From Thermovenabulum sp049723235 (GTDB lineage Bacteria > Bacillota > Thermosediminibacteria > Thermosediminibacterales > Thermosediminibacteraceae), in the NCBI RefSeq assembly GCF_049723235.1, contig NZ_JBNARB010000003.1, positions 1 through 64,000 on the forward strand: a stretch of DNA of 64,000 nt, in the 5' to 3' direction. This document shows positions 26,404 to 35,018 of this stretch, piece by piece. Position 1 is the first letter of the stretch; each line of letters begins with the position of its first letter. The position numbers and the translations under genes were made by a program. The notes under the pieces are model-generated. The model ran no database searches. It saw only the letters and a list, made by a program, of their open reading frames with translations, and was not told the origin of the DNA.

Positions 26404-27033
26404 TTAATTATTGTTAAAATGATTGCACCATTTAGATACGGCACACTGCTGGCATAAAGGTTTTCTTGCCCTGCAGCACTGCCTGCCGTGCCTTATTAAA
26501 AGGTGGTGAGCGGTATTCCATAACTCTTCGGGAAATAATTTCACAAGGTCCTTTTCCACCTTTTCCGGGGTTTCTCCAGAAGATAAACCCAATCTTCTCG
26601 AAACCCTGAAAACATGTGTATCTACTGCTAATGCCGGTTTATTAAACGCATTAGCCAGAACAACGTTTGCAGTTTTTCTTCCAACACCGGGAAGTTTTAC
26701 AAGTTCTTCAAAACTATCCGGAACCTTGCCATCATATTTTTCACAAATCATTTTTGAAGCCTCTTTAATATTTTTTGCTTTTGATTTAAAAAGCCCGAGT
26801 TCCTTAATATCCTCTTGAAGTTCTTTTAGATTTGAAATCGCAAGGTCTTGAGGAGTTTTATATTTTTTGAAGAGCCTTTCCGTCACCCGGTTTACCCGGG
26901 TATCTGTACACTGGGCAGATAATATTGTTGCTATCAATAGTTGAAAAGGATTTTCAAAATTTAAAGCAGTTCTGGCAGGGTAGAGGGGAATAAGTTCTTC
27001 TATTATCTTTATTGCTCTCTCCTTTTGTTCCAT
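26404..27033 (-). CDS. nth: Endonuclease III
   Basis: A 209-residue DNA glycosylase/AP lyase removing oxidised pyrimidines. Helix-hairpin-helix L-P-G-V-G-R-K120-T-A with catalytic Lys120, D138 in V-D-T-H, and the 4Fe-4S ligands C187-x6-C194-x2-C197-x5-C203 are all present. It is 11 bases downstream of nfo, so two base-excision repair enzymes that act at abasic sites are co-transcribed. Confidence 0.97.
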   Translation of the reverse strand: MEQKERAIKIIEELIPLYPARTALNFENPFQLLIATILSAQCTDTRVNRVTERLFKKYKTPQDLAISNLKELQEDIKELGLFKSKAKNIKEASKMICEKYDGKVPDSFEELVKLPGVGRKTANVVLANAFNKPALAVDTHVFRVSRRLGLSSGETPEKVEKDLVKLFPEELWNTAHHLLIRHGRQCCRARKPLCQQCAVSKWCNHFNNN

Positions 27034-27043
27034 TTTGCCCTCC

Positions 27044-27892
27044 TTAATTTTTCAGGTCTTGGGCCATTTGCTTTAAAAACTCTATTTCCTTTTTATAATT
27101 TTCAAGCCCTCCCGGGGTTTCCAGTAAAAAAGGTTTGTCTTTCAAAAAGGGATGGGTAATTATTTTTTTTATAGTATTTAAACCAAGAACTCCTTCTCCT
27201 AAATTTGCATGCCTGTCCTTTCTCTGTCCAAGACCAAATTTGCTGTCATTTAAATGGACAGCCTTTAATTTCCACAATCCCAAGATTTTGTCAAATTCGC
27301 TCAACACCTCATCCAATTTATCCACCACATCGTAGCCGGCGCCGTATAAATGGCAGCTATCAATGCAAACATCAAAAATTTCGGGTTTCCCGGTTTTATC
27401 CATTATATCGTAAAGCTGCTCAAAGGTATATCCCACTTCACTTCCCGCTCCCGCCATGGTTTCGAGTAAAACGGTAACTCCCGTATCAGCTTTCACCACT
27501 TCCTTTAAAATCCCTGCAATCCGTTCGATTCCCTTTTCTATTCCTTGTCCTGTATGGCTACCCGGATGCAAAACGAGAAACTCCGCCCCGGCTTTCGCTA
27601 ACCTTATTATATCGTCTTCTAATACCCTTTTTGTAAATTCCATGCCTTCCTGTTTATCCGTTGCCAGATTCAACGTATAGGGTGCGTGGGCTACAAGGGG
27701 GCCAAAATCTTCCTGCTCCCTCAAATTTTTCATTTTCCTTATGTCTTCTTCATCCAGGGCCTTTACCGCTCCCCCTCTCGGATTTCGGGTGAAAAATTGC
27801 ATTGTGTTAGCTCCGATGGATAAGGCTTCTTTAACGGCATGAAAATAACCTTTTGAAATTGAAATATGTGCCCCTACTCGCAAAGGTTTCAC
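27044..27892 (-). CDS. nfo: Endonuclease IV
   Basis: A 282-residue zinc-dependent AP endonuclease with the TIM-barrel signature: G-A-H-I-S-I-S-K-G, F-x-x-N-P-R-G, A-H-A-P-Y-T-L-N, L-H-P-G-S-H-T-G, L-L-E-T-M-A-G-x-G, C-I-D-S-C-H and H-L-N-D-S-K. It cleaves 5' to abasic sites. Its start overlaps the dipeptidase stop by 4 bases. Confidence 0.97.
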   Translation of the reverse strand: MKPLRVGAHISISKGYFHAVKEALSIGANTMQFFTRNPRGGAVKALDEEDIRKMKNLREQEDFGPLVAHAPYTLNLATDKQEGMEFTKRVLEDDIIRLAKAGAEFLVLHPGSHTGQGIEKGIERIAGILKEVVKADTGVTVLLETMAGAGSEVGYTFEQLYDIMDKTGKPEIFDVCIDSCHLYGAGYDVVDKLDEVLSEFDKILGLWKLKAVHLNDSKFGLGQRKDRHANLGEGVLGLNTIKKIITHPFLKDKPFLLETPGGLENYKKEIEFLKQMAQDLKN

Positions 27893-28869
27893 ACTCCTCC
27901 CTGATCCTGTACCTCTTTAAAAACCCTCAGAAAATTTTCACCAAGTATCTTTGATATTTCGCTTTCTTTAAACCCCCTTTTTATCAAACCCTTTGTAAGC
28001 TCCGGCATTTTACTCGCATCATCCAACCCCATTACCGGCACATCAATGCCATCAAAATCCGAACCGATTCCCACATGGTCTATCCCACCGATTTTTATAA
28101 AATACTCTATTGCATCAAGAACATCTTCTAATTTTGCCTGCACTCCGTTGTAGCTGGAAAAATAAAAACCTGCTCCAATTACCCCACCTTTTTCAGCAAT
28201 TGCTTTTATTTGTTCATCATCTAAATTTCTGGGAATATCCCTCATTCTTCTGGGAATTGAGTGAGAAACAATCACAGGTTTTTCTACTATAGAAATTACA
28301 TCCCAGAAACCTTCCGGAGAAATATGGGAAAGGTCCACTACCATTCCCAGCCTCTCCATTTGTTTTACCACTTCATAGCCGAAATCCGAAAGACCTCCTT
28401 TTGATCTTTTTTCTCCCGCTCCATCGGCTATTTGATTCCTGTTGTTCCAGGTAAGAATCATCGAAGTTACCCCAAGTTCCCTGTATATTCTAAGCATATC
28501 AATTTCACCGGCTATGGCTTCTCCACCTTCTATGCTTAACAAAGCAGAAATTTTCCCCTCTCTATTTATCCTTAAAATGTCCTTATAGGAATTAGCAAGT
28601 TCAATCTCATCCCTGTTTTCTTCAAATTCTTTTTTCAATACCGAAATTGCTTTTAAAGTATGTAAAACCGGATTAGCGTACCACTCCGGCCGGACAAAAA
28701 CCGAAAAAACCTGAGCCTTTATCCCACCTGTTTTTAATTTTTCAATATCTATATGGCCATTTTTAATCCCGTTTTTCAAACTTCCCCTACCATCTAATAT
28801 GCATAACACCGTATCGCAATGGGCGTCAAATACAAATGCCCTTTTATGAATTCGTAAATACTCCTCCAT
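27889..28869 (-). CDS. Membrane dipeptidase (renal dipeptidase family M19)
   Basis: A 326-residue zinc dipeptidase-like protein. It has D-A-H-C-D-T (zinc ligands) near residue 16, L-S-I-E-G-G-E (bridging Glu), V-D-L-S-H-I-S, S-H-S and the G-I-G-S-D-F-D-G motif. No signal peptide is seen, so it is probably cytoplasmic, as in many Firmicutes. First gene of the operon ending in the HAD phosphatase. Confidence 0.92.
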   Translation of the reverse strand: MEEYLRIHKRAFVFDAHCDTVLCILDGRGSLKNGIKNGHIDIEKLKTGGIKAQVFSVFVRPEWYANPVLHTLKAISVLKKEFEENRDEIELANSYKDILRINREGKISALLSIEGGEAIAGEIDMLRIYRELGVTSMILTWNNRNQIADGAGEKRSKGGLSDFGYEVVKQMERLGMVVDLSHISPEGFWDVISIVEKPVIVSHSIPRRMRDIPRNLDDEQIKAIAEKGGVIGAGFYFSSYNGVQAKLEDVLDAIEYFIKIGGIDHVGIGSDFDGIDVPVMGLDDASKMPELTKGLIKRGFKESEISKILGENFLRVFKEVQDQGGV

Positions 28870-29016
28870 TATTTATCCCTCTTTCGATTTCTGATTATTT
28901 TAATATAAATTATCAGTTTTTCAAAAATTTATCAATATATATTCAGAGAAAAAGTATTTAAGGAATTTATAAATAAAGGTATAATTATCTTAACAACGTA
29001 AATAAGGGTGAGATTT

Positions 29017-29385
29017 ATGGAAAATGAAAAAAGATCGGGTATTTTAAGAAATTTTAAAAGTATTTATTTTTATCTTGTATGTTTTGTTACATTAATGATC
29101 ATCATTTACAATACCGCCCAATTAGTTTACGATGCAACCGAAATAATATTTCCCACCACCTATACTCCTGCGAAAATCGACATGGTGAGAATGTACCAGG
29201 GAGATGAATTTATTAAAAAATCCGTTAGCTTAGAAGAATTCATTAAAATGCAGCAGGAGCAAATTCAGAACGACCAAAAACGGCAAAAAATCTACGCTAT
29301 AAAACGAACGCTAAAAGAAGTTGCCTTCTTATTGATTTGTATCCCATTATATTTATATCACTGGAGAAAAATAAAAGATGAATAA
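29017..29385 (+). CDS. Small membrane protein, function unknown
   Basis: A 122-residue protein with two hydrophobic segments (about residues 15-38 and 97-114) flanking an extracytoplasmic or cytoplasmic charged region with a Gln-rich helix. No family recognised. A GTG at 29008 lies within the ribosome site AAGGGTGAG, so ATG 29017 is preferred. TATAAT at 28980-28985 could serve as -10. It stands alone, converging on the ZIP transporter gene. Confidence 0.65.
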   Translation: MENEKRSGILRNFKSIYFYLVCFVTLMIIIYNTAQLVYDATEIIFPTTYTPAKIDMVRMYQGDEFIKKSVSLEEFIKMQQEQIQNDQKRQKIYAIKRTLKEVAFLLICIPLYLYHWRKIKDE

Positions 29386-29391
29386 ACCTTT

Positions 29392-30126
29392 TTAAAAATT
29401 AATGCTATCCATCAACATCATAATAATAAACCCTATTATAACCGCAATCGAACCTATTTTTCTATCTTTTTCATCTCTAAAAAATTCGGGAATTAGCTCG
29501 CTGATTATCACGTAGACCATTGAACCTGCCGCAAAAGCCATCATAAAAGGTAAATATAAAGGTACATTCCTGAAAATTAATCCAATCACGGCTCCAACGG
29601 GTTCGGCAAGCCCGGTTAAGGTAGTCACCATAACTATTTTAACCCTGCTGTAATTTAATTTTATAAGGCTAAAGGCCACTGCCGAACCTTCAGGTATATT
29701 TTGTATCGCTATCCCTAAGGCAAGGGCAAGGGCTGCAGAAAACGAATCCTGATAAAATGCAATCCCCACTGCCAAGCCTTCCGGGAAATTGTGAATTATT
29801 ATGGCGAGGATGAAAAGGGCAATTTTATTTATTTCCACATCTTCCTTGTTTTCCTTTTTAAAATAGTATTTAACTATTACTTTATCCAAAATGTATACTG
29901 CAAAGGCTCCCTTTAAAAAACCCAAAGAAGAAAGATACACATTGCTTTTTTCAATAGAAGGTAACAGTAAGCTGAAGATTGAAGCAGCAAGCATAATACC
30001 CGCTGCAAATCCTATGAATATTCTTTCAAGATTTTTGTTATATTCCTTTTTAAAAAATACAAAAAAAGCTCCCAGTGTAGTAATAAGTCCTGCTGCAGCT
30101 GATCCCAAGATTCCGTTGAGCAACAT
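29392..30126 (-). CDS. ZIP family metal transporter
   Basis: A 244-residue membrane protein with about 8 helices. The metal-binding helices carry H-N-F-P-E-G-L-A-V-G-I-A and N-I-P-E-G-S-A-V-A, diagnostic of ZIP (ZupT-like) zinc/divalent metal importers. The loop between helices 3 and 4 is short and charged. An in-frame TTG at 30138 overlaps the GGAGGTGG site, so ATG 30126 is chosen. Confidence 0.92.
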   Translation of the reverse strand: MLLNGILGSAAAGLITTLGAFFVFFKKEYNKNLERIFIGFAAGIMLAASIFSLLLPSIEKSNVYLSSLGFLKGAFAVYILDKVIVKYYFKKENKEDVEINKIALFILAIIIHNFPEGLAVGIAFYQDSFSAALALALGIAIQNIPEGSAVAFSLIKLNYSRVKIVMVTTLTGLAEPVGAVIGLIFRNVPLYLPFMMAFAAGSMVYVIISELIPEFFRDEKDRKIGSIAVIIGFIIMMLMDSINF

Positions 30127-30257
30127 CTCCACCTCCAAAATACCAATAAACTAATCTAAATTCTATATTATGAAGGGAAATAAGATTTCGTTAATAAAAA
30201 CTGAATGATATTGAAAGATACAAGGGATACTATTTAAAAAAAAACAGGTGATGGACC

Positions 30258-32447
30258 TTGATATATAAACTTTTGAAAAAGATTATAATAGTATCCCTTG
30301 TTTATTTTTTTATATTTAGCCCGGCAGTTTCCTCAGCTAATCCCTCCACAAAAAATAAAATTTGCACTCTTATAATTCTGGACAGGATAAGTATAAACGA
30401 TATAGAAAAGCTTCCCAATTTAAAAAAAATTGCCTTTAGCGGAGTTACAGGCTTGATGAATACAAGATGCGCCGGAAATTATGAACCCGCCGGGAGCTAT
30501 CTTACCATTGGTGCCGGTACAAGAGCTTCGGCTTCGGGTAAAGGAAAAATCGCTTTAATGGATTACGAAATTTACAATTCTTTTGAAGCAGGAAAGATTT
30601 ACAAAAGCTTTACTGGAAATGAAATCTACGGTAAAATCCTGGTTCCCGAAATACCCTTAATAATCGAAGAAAATTTAAAACAGGATCACGAAATTATACC
30701 CGGTTTGCTGGGAGAAACTTTAAAGAAACGGAGCATTCCTGTTTCCCTCCTCGGAAATGCAGATAAAGCAGAGGAAATGAACCGGCTTGCCGCACTCATT
30801 GCTATGGATGAAAAGGGGCAAATTTGGGAGGGAAAATTGGAAGGAATAAATATATTCGATGAGAATTCTCCCTTTTTTTTAACATTAAACTATGAAAAAT
30901 TGTTCCAGGAATATTTAAAATATAGATCTCTCGGAGGGTTAATTGTAATATACATAGGTGATTCCGTAAGGGCAGACGAATACTATAGATTTTCGGATAA
31001 AAATCATGGAGAATCTACAAGGCTTAATGCACTCATAAGGGCTGACAGCTTCATAGGTAAAGTTGCGGATACCGTGGACTTTTCAGAAGAACTTCTAATG
31101 ATTGTAACCCCCTTCCCTTCTTATAAAAGTTTAATTAACAGGGAGTATTTAACTCCTGTAATTTTAAAGGGAAATATTTTAAAAAGCGGTTTTGCTACTT
31201 CTGAAACAACAAAAAGAAAAGGAATTGTTGCCAATATAGATATTGCACCTACTATCCTTTCTTTTTTTGGTATAAATGCCCCTTATCCAATGTTGGGAAA
31301 GGCCATATACGGAATTGATTCTGAAAATACCCTTTCTTTTTTACAGGACTCTAATAAAAAAATAACCGCAAACTATACAGCACGCCCTAATATTATAAAA
31401 ACCTATGTTTTTTTACATATTTTATCGCTTATCCTCTTTTTGTCCTATATTTTTAAGTTACTGGATATAAAGCCCGGTTTCATGATTTTTTTCTTTCTGT
31501 TTAACCTTTCGTCACCCGCTTCTATGCTTTTTCCTTTTATTTATGGCTCTCCTTCTCTTTTTCATAAATTTACCCTGTGGGTGATAACATCCTTAGCTGT
31601 AATTTTAATTCCGTATTTGTTATTTAAAAATTTTCAAAATCCCCTTTACTCAATAGCCTTTTTAAGTATTTTTACCGCTTCAATTATTTTTTTAGATTTA
31701 TTACTGGGAGCTAACTTTATGAAAACTTCCATTCTGGGTTACGATGTGATAGCAGGTGCCAGGTATTACGGCATTGGAAACGAATATATGGGAGTATTTT
31801 TTTCTTCAATTATTACAGGGATTTCATCGCTATTTGAAATTCTGAAACTAAAAGATAATTACAAAAAAAATATTTCGATTGCCCTTTTTTTGGTAACATT
31901 TATATTAATCTTTTCTCCCGATTTCGGCAGCAATTTTGGCGGGGGTATTGCCGCTCTGGGTGGTTTTTTGTACACATATGTACTTTATTTTTATAAAAAA
32001 ACCGATTTTAAGGTAATTATAAAATACATCCTATTGGGAACGATCATTTTTGTCCTTTTTCTGTTAATTTTTATTCTGTATGGACCACCATCTCACTTCA
32101 CCTTGCTTTTTCTTTCAATAAAAAATCAGGGATTTAACCCTCTTTTCCTTGTTATTTCAAGAAAACTTCTAATGAATTACAGACTATTTAAATATACTCC
32201 CTGGACTAAAGCATTAATTTTTTCTATTATAACCCTTCTAATATTAGTAAAATGGCCGGTAGGCCTTTTTAAAAAATTAAGCCAGGATTATCCATTCCTT
32301 TTTAAGGGAATAAAAGGTGCAAATTTTGGAACATTACTGGCTTTGGTATTTAACGACTCAGGTATTGTGGCAGCAGCTACCTCAATGATTTTTTCCTTTC
32401 TTCCTTTGCTGATTCTATCCGTAAAAGAGTGTGAAGAAAGGAGATGA
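30258..32447 (+). CDS. Alkaline-phosphatase-superfamily-like multi-pass membrane protein
   Basis: A 729-residue protein: signal peptide (about 1-27), an extracytoplasmic domain (about 30-365) and then 9-10 membrane helices. The soluble domain resembles sulfatase/alkaline phosphatase folds: L-I-I-L-D-R near the start, a G-S-Y-L-T-I-G-A-G-T-R-A block, I-Y-I-G-D-S-V-R-A-D, and the typical N-I-D-I-A-P-T-I-L-S-F-F-G-I ending. Canonical metal-ligand His residues are not obvious, so activity is uncertain. TTG start after AGGTGAT. The glycosyltransferase gene begins 5 bases later, suggesting a cell-envelope role. Confidence 0.65.
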   Translation: MIYKLLKKIIIVSLVYFFIFSPAVSSANPSTKNKICTLIILDRISINDIEKLPNLKKIAFSGVTGLMNTRCAGNYEPAGSYLTIGAGTRASASGKGKIALMDYEIYNSFEAGKIYKSFTGNEIYGKILVPEIPLIIEENLKQDHEIIPGLLGETLKKRSIPVSLLGNADKAEEMNRLAALIAMDEKGQIWEGKLEGINIFDENSPFFLTLNYEKLFQEYLKYRSLGGLIVIYIGDSVRADEYYRFSDKNHGESTRLNALIRADSFIGKVADTVDFSEELLMIVTPFPSYKSLINREYLTPVILKGNILKSGFATSETTKRKGIVANIDIAPTILSFFGINAPYPMLGKAIYGIDSENTLSFLQDSNKKITANYTARPNIIKTYVFLHILSLILFLSYIFKLLDIKPGFMIFFFLFNLSSPASMLFPFIYGSPSLFHKFTLWVITSLAVILIPYLLFKNFQNPLYSIAFLSIFTASIIFLDLLLGANFMKTSILGYDVIAGARYYGIGNEYMGVFFSSIITGISSLFEILKLKDNYKKNISIALFLVTFILIFSPDFGSNFGGGIAALGGFLYTYVLYFYKKTDFKVIIKYILLGTIIFVLFLLIFILYGPPSHFTLLFLSIKNQGFNPLFLVISRKLLMNYRLFKYTPWTKALIFSIITLLILVKWPVGLFKKLSQDYPFLFKGIKGANFGTLLALVFNDSGIVAAATSMIFSFLPLLILSVKECEERR

Positions 32448-32451
32448 ATTA

Positions 32452-33537
32452 TTGGATAAGAAAGTGCTCATAGTAGTAAGGCAGTGCACAGGAGGGATGA
32501 GAACCCATATAAATTTACTTATTAAGGGCTTAATGAAAGAAAATTTCACTATTTTTTTAGCAGGGCCAAAGGATATTTTGCACCCTAATTTGGCTGACAA
32601 TGTAGAAAATTTTTTTGAAATAAGCCTTAAGAATGTATATAACATAAAAGAATATTTAAAAATTTTAATACTAATTGTTCATATTATCAAAAACGAAAAA
32701 ATCCATCTTATACATTCTCACGGCATCTTAGCCACGTTAATATGTTTATTCGTTAAGTATTTAAGCGGGATAAGATTAGTCGCCACCATCCATAATATAC
32801 CGAAAGGTCATCCGCTTTGCCTATTTTTCCTCAAAAAATGTGATATGGTTATAGCAGTTTCGGAAGCTGTAAAGAATGAACTAATTTTCAAATACAGGGT
32901 GAGTAAAAACAGGATTTGTGTAATATATAATTCCCTTCCGGAAGATAAAATCAGTAGTAATATATATGCTTTAAAGCCTTTATTTTCCGGTGAGATAAAG
33001 GTTCTTTGTCCTTCAAGACTCACCCGCGAAAAAGGGGTGGATGTGCTGATAAAAGCAGCAAAAATTTTAAAAGATGAATTGAATCTTACCCCGAAAGATA
33101 TTAAATTCTACATCGCCGGAAGCGGCCCTGAAGAAACTAATCTAAAAAAACTCTCCGAAAAGCTCGATTTAGAGGATTACATAGTATTTTTAGGTCAACT
33201 CGAAAATATATACGAGTTTATGAGTAAGTGTGATATTCTGGTTTTGCCATCAAGAATGGAGGGTTTCGGAATTTCCCTGCTGGAGGCATTCAGTTTAAAA
33301 AAAGCTGTAATCGCATCCAATACCGGAGGAATTCCGGAGATAATAAAGGATAAAGAAAACGGCCTTCTTTTTAAAAATCAGGATCCCCTCAGCCTTGCCC
33401 TTTGCTTAAAAAAAATAATTAAAAATCCCGGCCTGGCTTATAAATTGGCCGAAGCCGGGTATGAAACACTTCTTAAAAAATTTAATTATAATACAATGAT
33501 AAAAAAGATTATATACTGTTACGAAACTCTGCTTTAA
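32452..33537 (+). CDS. GT4-family glycosyltransferase
   Basis: A 361-residue GT-B glycosyltransferase. The N-terminal half has R-Q-C-T-G-G-M-R-T-H (glycine-rich acceptor loop); the C-terminal half has S-R-L-T-R-E-K-G-V-D-V-L, the I-A-G-S-G-P-E region and the E-x7-E motif in R-M-E-G-F-G-I-S-L-L-E-A. It transfers a sugar from a nucleotide sugar, product unknown. A GTG at 32431 overlaps the previous gene; AAAGGAG precedes TTG at 32452, which is chosen. Co-transcribed with the membrane protein upstream. Confidence 0.9.
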   Translation: MDKKVLIVVRQCTGGMRTHINLLIKGLMKENFTIFLAGPKDILHPNLADNVENFFEISLKNVYNIKEYLKILILIVHIIKNEKIHLIHSHGILATLICLFVKYLSGIRLVATIHNIPKGHPLCLFFLKKCDMVIAVSEAVKNELIFKYRVSKNRICVIYNSLPEDKISSNIYALKPLFSGEIKVLCPSRLTREKGVDVLIKAAKILKDELNLTPKDIKFYIAGSGPEETNLKKLSEKLDLEDYIVFLGQLENIYEFMSKCDILVLPSRMEGFGISLLEAFSLKKAVIASNTGGIPEIIKDKENGLLFKNQDPLSLALCLKKIIKNPGLAYKLAEAGYETLLKKFNYNTMIKKIIYCYETLL

Positions 33538-34943
33538 GCAGCCTTTTTTATTTTTTCTTTTATTATCTCTAAGGCTTTATTTAGTTGCACATCCTGCTTT
33601 TTGTTTACCTTCTCTTCGATTGCACTGTTTAACTTTTTAATAAAATTAACATCTACAATTCCGTTGACCTTTAATCCGTTCATCCGCTGGAAGGTCTCCA
33701 CAGCTTTTTTTGTTTTTGGACCGAATATACCATCCGCTTTCAGGGGAAAAATATTCAAGAAGGCCAGCCGTTCCTGAAGTCCCATTACATCAAGCCCTAT
33801 ACTTCCAATTTTTAAAGGCTTATCCCCTTTTAGCGGAGTGAATTCCACCTTTTTTTCTTCTTCCATTTTTATTTCCACATCGGGTTTTATTCCGGTTTTA
33901 TTTATATCCGTTCCATTAGGAGTTACGTATTTTGCTACCGTAAGTTTAATGCCACCCAGTTCCCCCAAATCTATAACTCTCTGTACGGTGGCTTTACCAA
34001 AAGTTTTCTCACCGATTACTGTTCCCGCATTCCTGTCCTTTATAGCTCCGGCAAGAATTTCTGCGGCACTGGCGGAGCCTCCATTTACCAGAACAGATAG
34101 ATTAAATTGTTCCGGATCCCTATCCGATTGATAAACTTCTTCCTCACCGTTCTTGTAAATAACCTTCACAATAGGACCCCGGGGTACAAAGTATTTTGCC
34201 ACTTCCACCGCTTCATCCAGAAGCCCTCCCGGATTATTTCTTAGATCAAGAATAAGATATTTAACATTGCTTTTTTTGAAAAAGTCTATAGCTTTTGCCA
34301 CATTGTCCGAAGTATTTTCATTAAATTCGCTGATTTTAATATATCCTATCCCTTCTTCTAAGATTTTATATTCTATAGGATTAACCTTAATTATTTCCCG
34401 GGTGATATTTAACCTTATTACATCCTTTTGCCCTTCTCTCATTATGCCCAACCGAACGGTGGTACCTTCCTTTCCCCTTATTAGCTTTGAAGCTTCAGAA
34501 CTTGAAATGCCCCTAATATCCTGCCCATCCACCTCTACTATTCTATCATTCGGCTTTATTCCCGCTCTCATCGCCGGAGAATTATCAAGAACGGTGACGA
34601 CTGTAATAATATTATCCTTGGATGTAATTACAACTCCTATACCGCCAAACACGCCGGTAGTTGTATCCTCAAAATCCTTGAAGTCTTTTGGTGAAAAATA
34701 CTCCGAATAAGGGTCATTCAGTGATTCCACCATGCCCTTTATAGCTCCTTTAATGATATCCAGCCTGTTTACATCATAAGGATAGCTATTTTCGATAAAA
34801 TCAGCGAGCTGTTTTAAAAACTCTATTTCCGGCGGAATACTATTTTCATTGTTTTCCTGAGCGGTTACCGGGCAGGAAAAGACAAATAAAAATAAAACAA
34901 TAATAACAGCAGAAACCGCTCTTTTGAAAAGTTTTAACATCAT
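33534..34943 (-). CDS. ctpA: C-terminal processing protease CtpA (S41) with PG-binding domain
   Basis: A 469-residue secreted protease. Order: signal peptide (1-28), helical N-terminal region, PDZ domain (about 95-175, with G-G-I-G-V and I-K-P-N-D-R-I-V-E-V-D-G), S41 catalytic domain with Ser in V-N-G-G-S-A-S-A-A-E-I and Lys in I-G-E-K-T-F-G-K, and a C-terminal peptidoglycan-binding repeat (about 375-430, L-Q-E-R-L ... G-P-K-T-K-K-A-V). Membrane-anchored or exported. Its 3' end overlaps the glycosyltransferase end by 4 bases. Confidence 0.93.
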   Translation of the reverse strand: MMLKLFKRAVSAVIIVLFLFVFSCPVTAQENNENSIPPEIEFLKQLADFIENSYPYDVNRLDIIKGAIKGMVESLNDPYSEYFSPKDFKDFEDTTTGVFGGIGVVITSKDNIITVVTVLDNSPAMRAGIKPNDRIVEVDGQDIRGISSSEASKLIRGKEGTTVRLGIMREGQKDVIRLNITREIIKVNPIEYKILEEGIGYIKISEFNENTSDNVAKAIDFFKKSNVKYLILDLRNNPGGLLDEAVEVAKYFVPRGPIVKVIYKNGEEEVYQSDRDPEQFNLSVLVNGGSASAAEILAGAIKDRNAGTVIGEKTFGKATVQRVIDLGELGGIKLTVAKYVTPNGTDINKTGIKPDVEIKMEEEKKVEFTPLKGDKPLKIGSIGLDVMGLQERLAFLNIFPLKADGIFGPKTKKAVETFQRMNGLKVNGIVDVNFIKKLNSAIEEKVNKKQDVQLNKALEIIKEKIKKAA

Positions 34944-35018
34944 CTCCGGTTAAGCCTCCCCCAAAATTATGTAATTTCCTTTCTATTCTATCACTAATAA
35001 CCTTAACAGTCTATAAAT

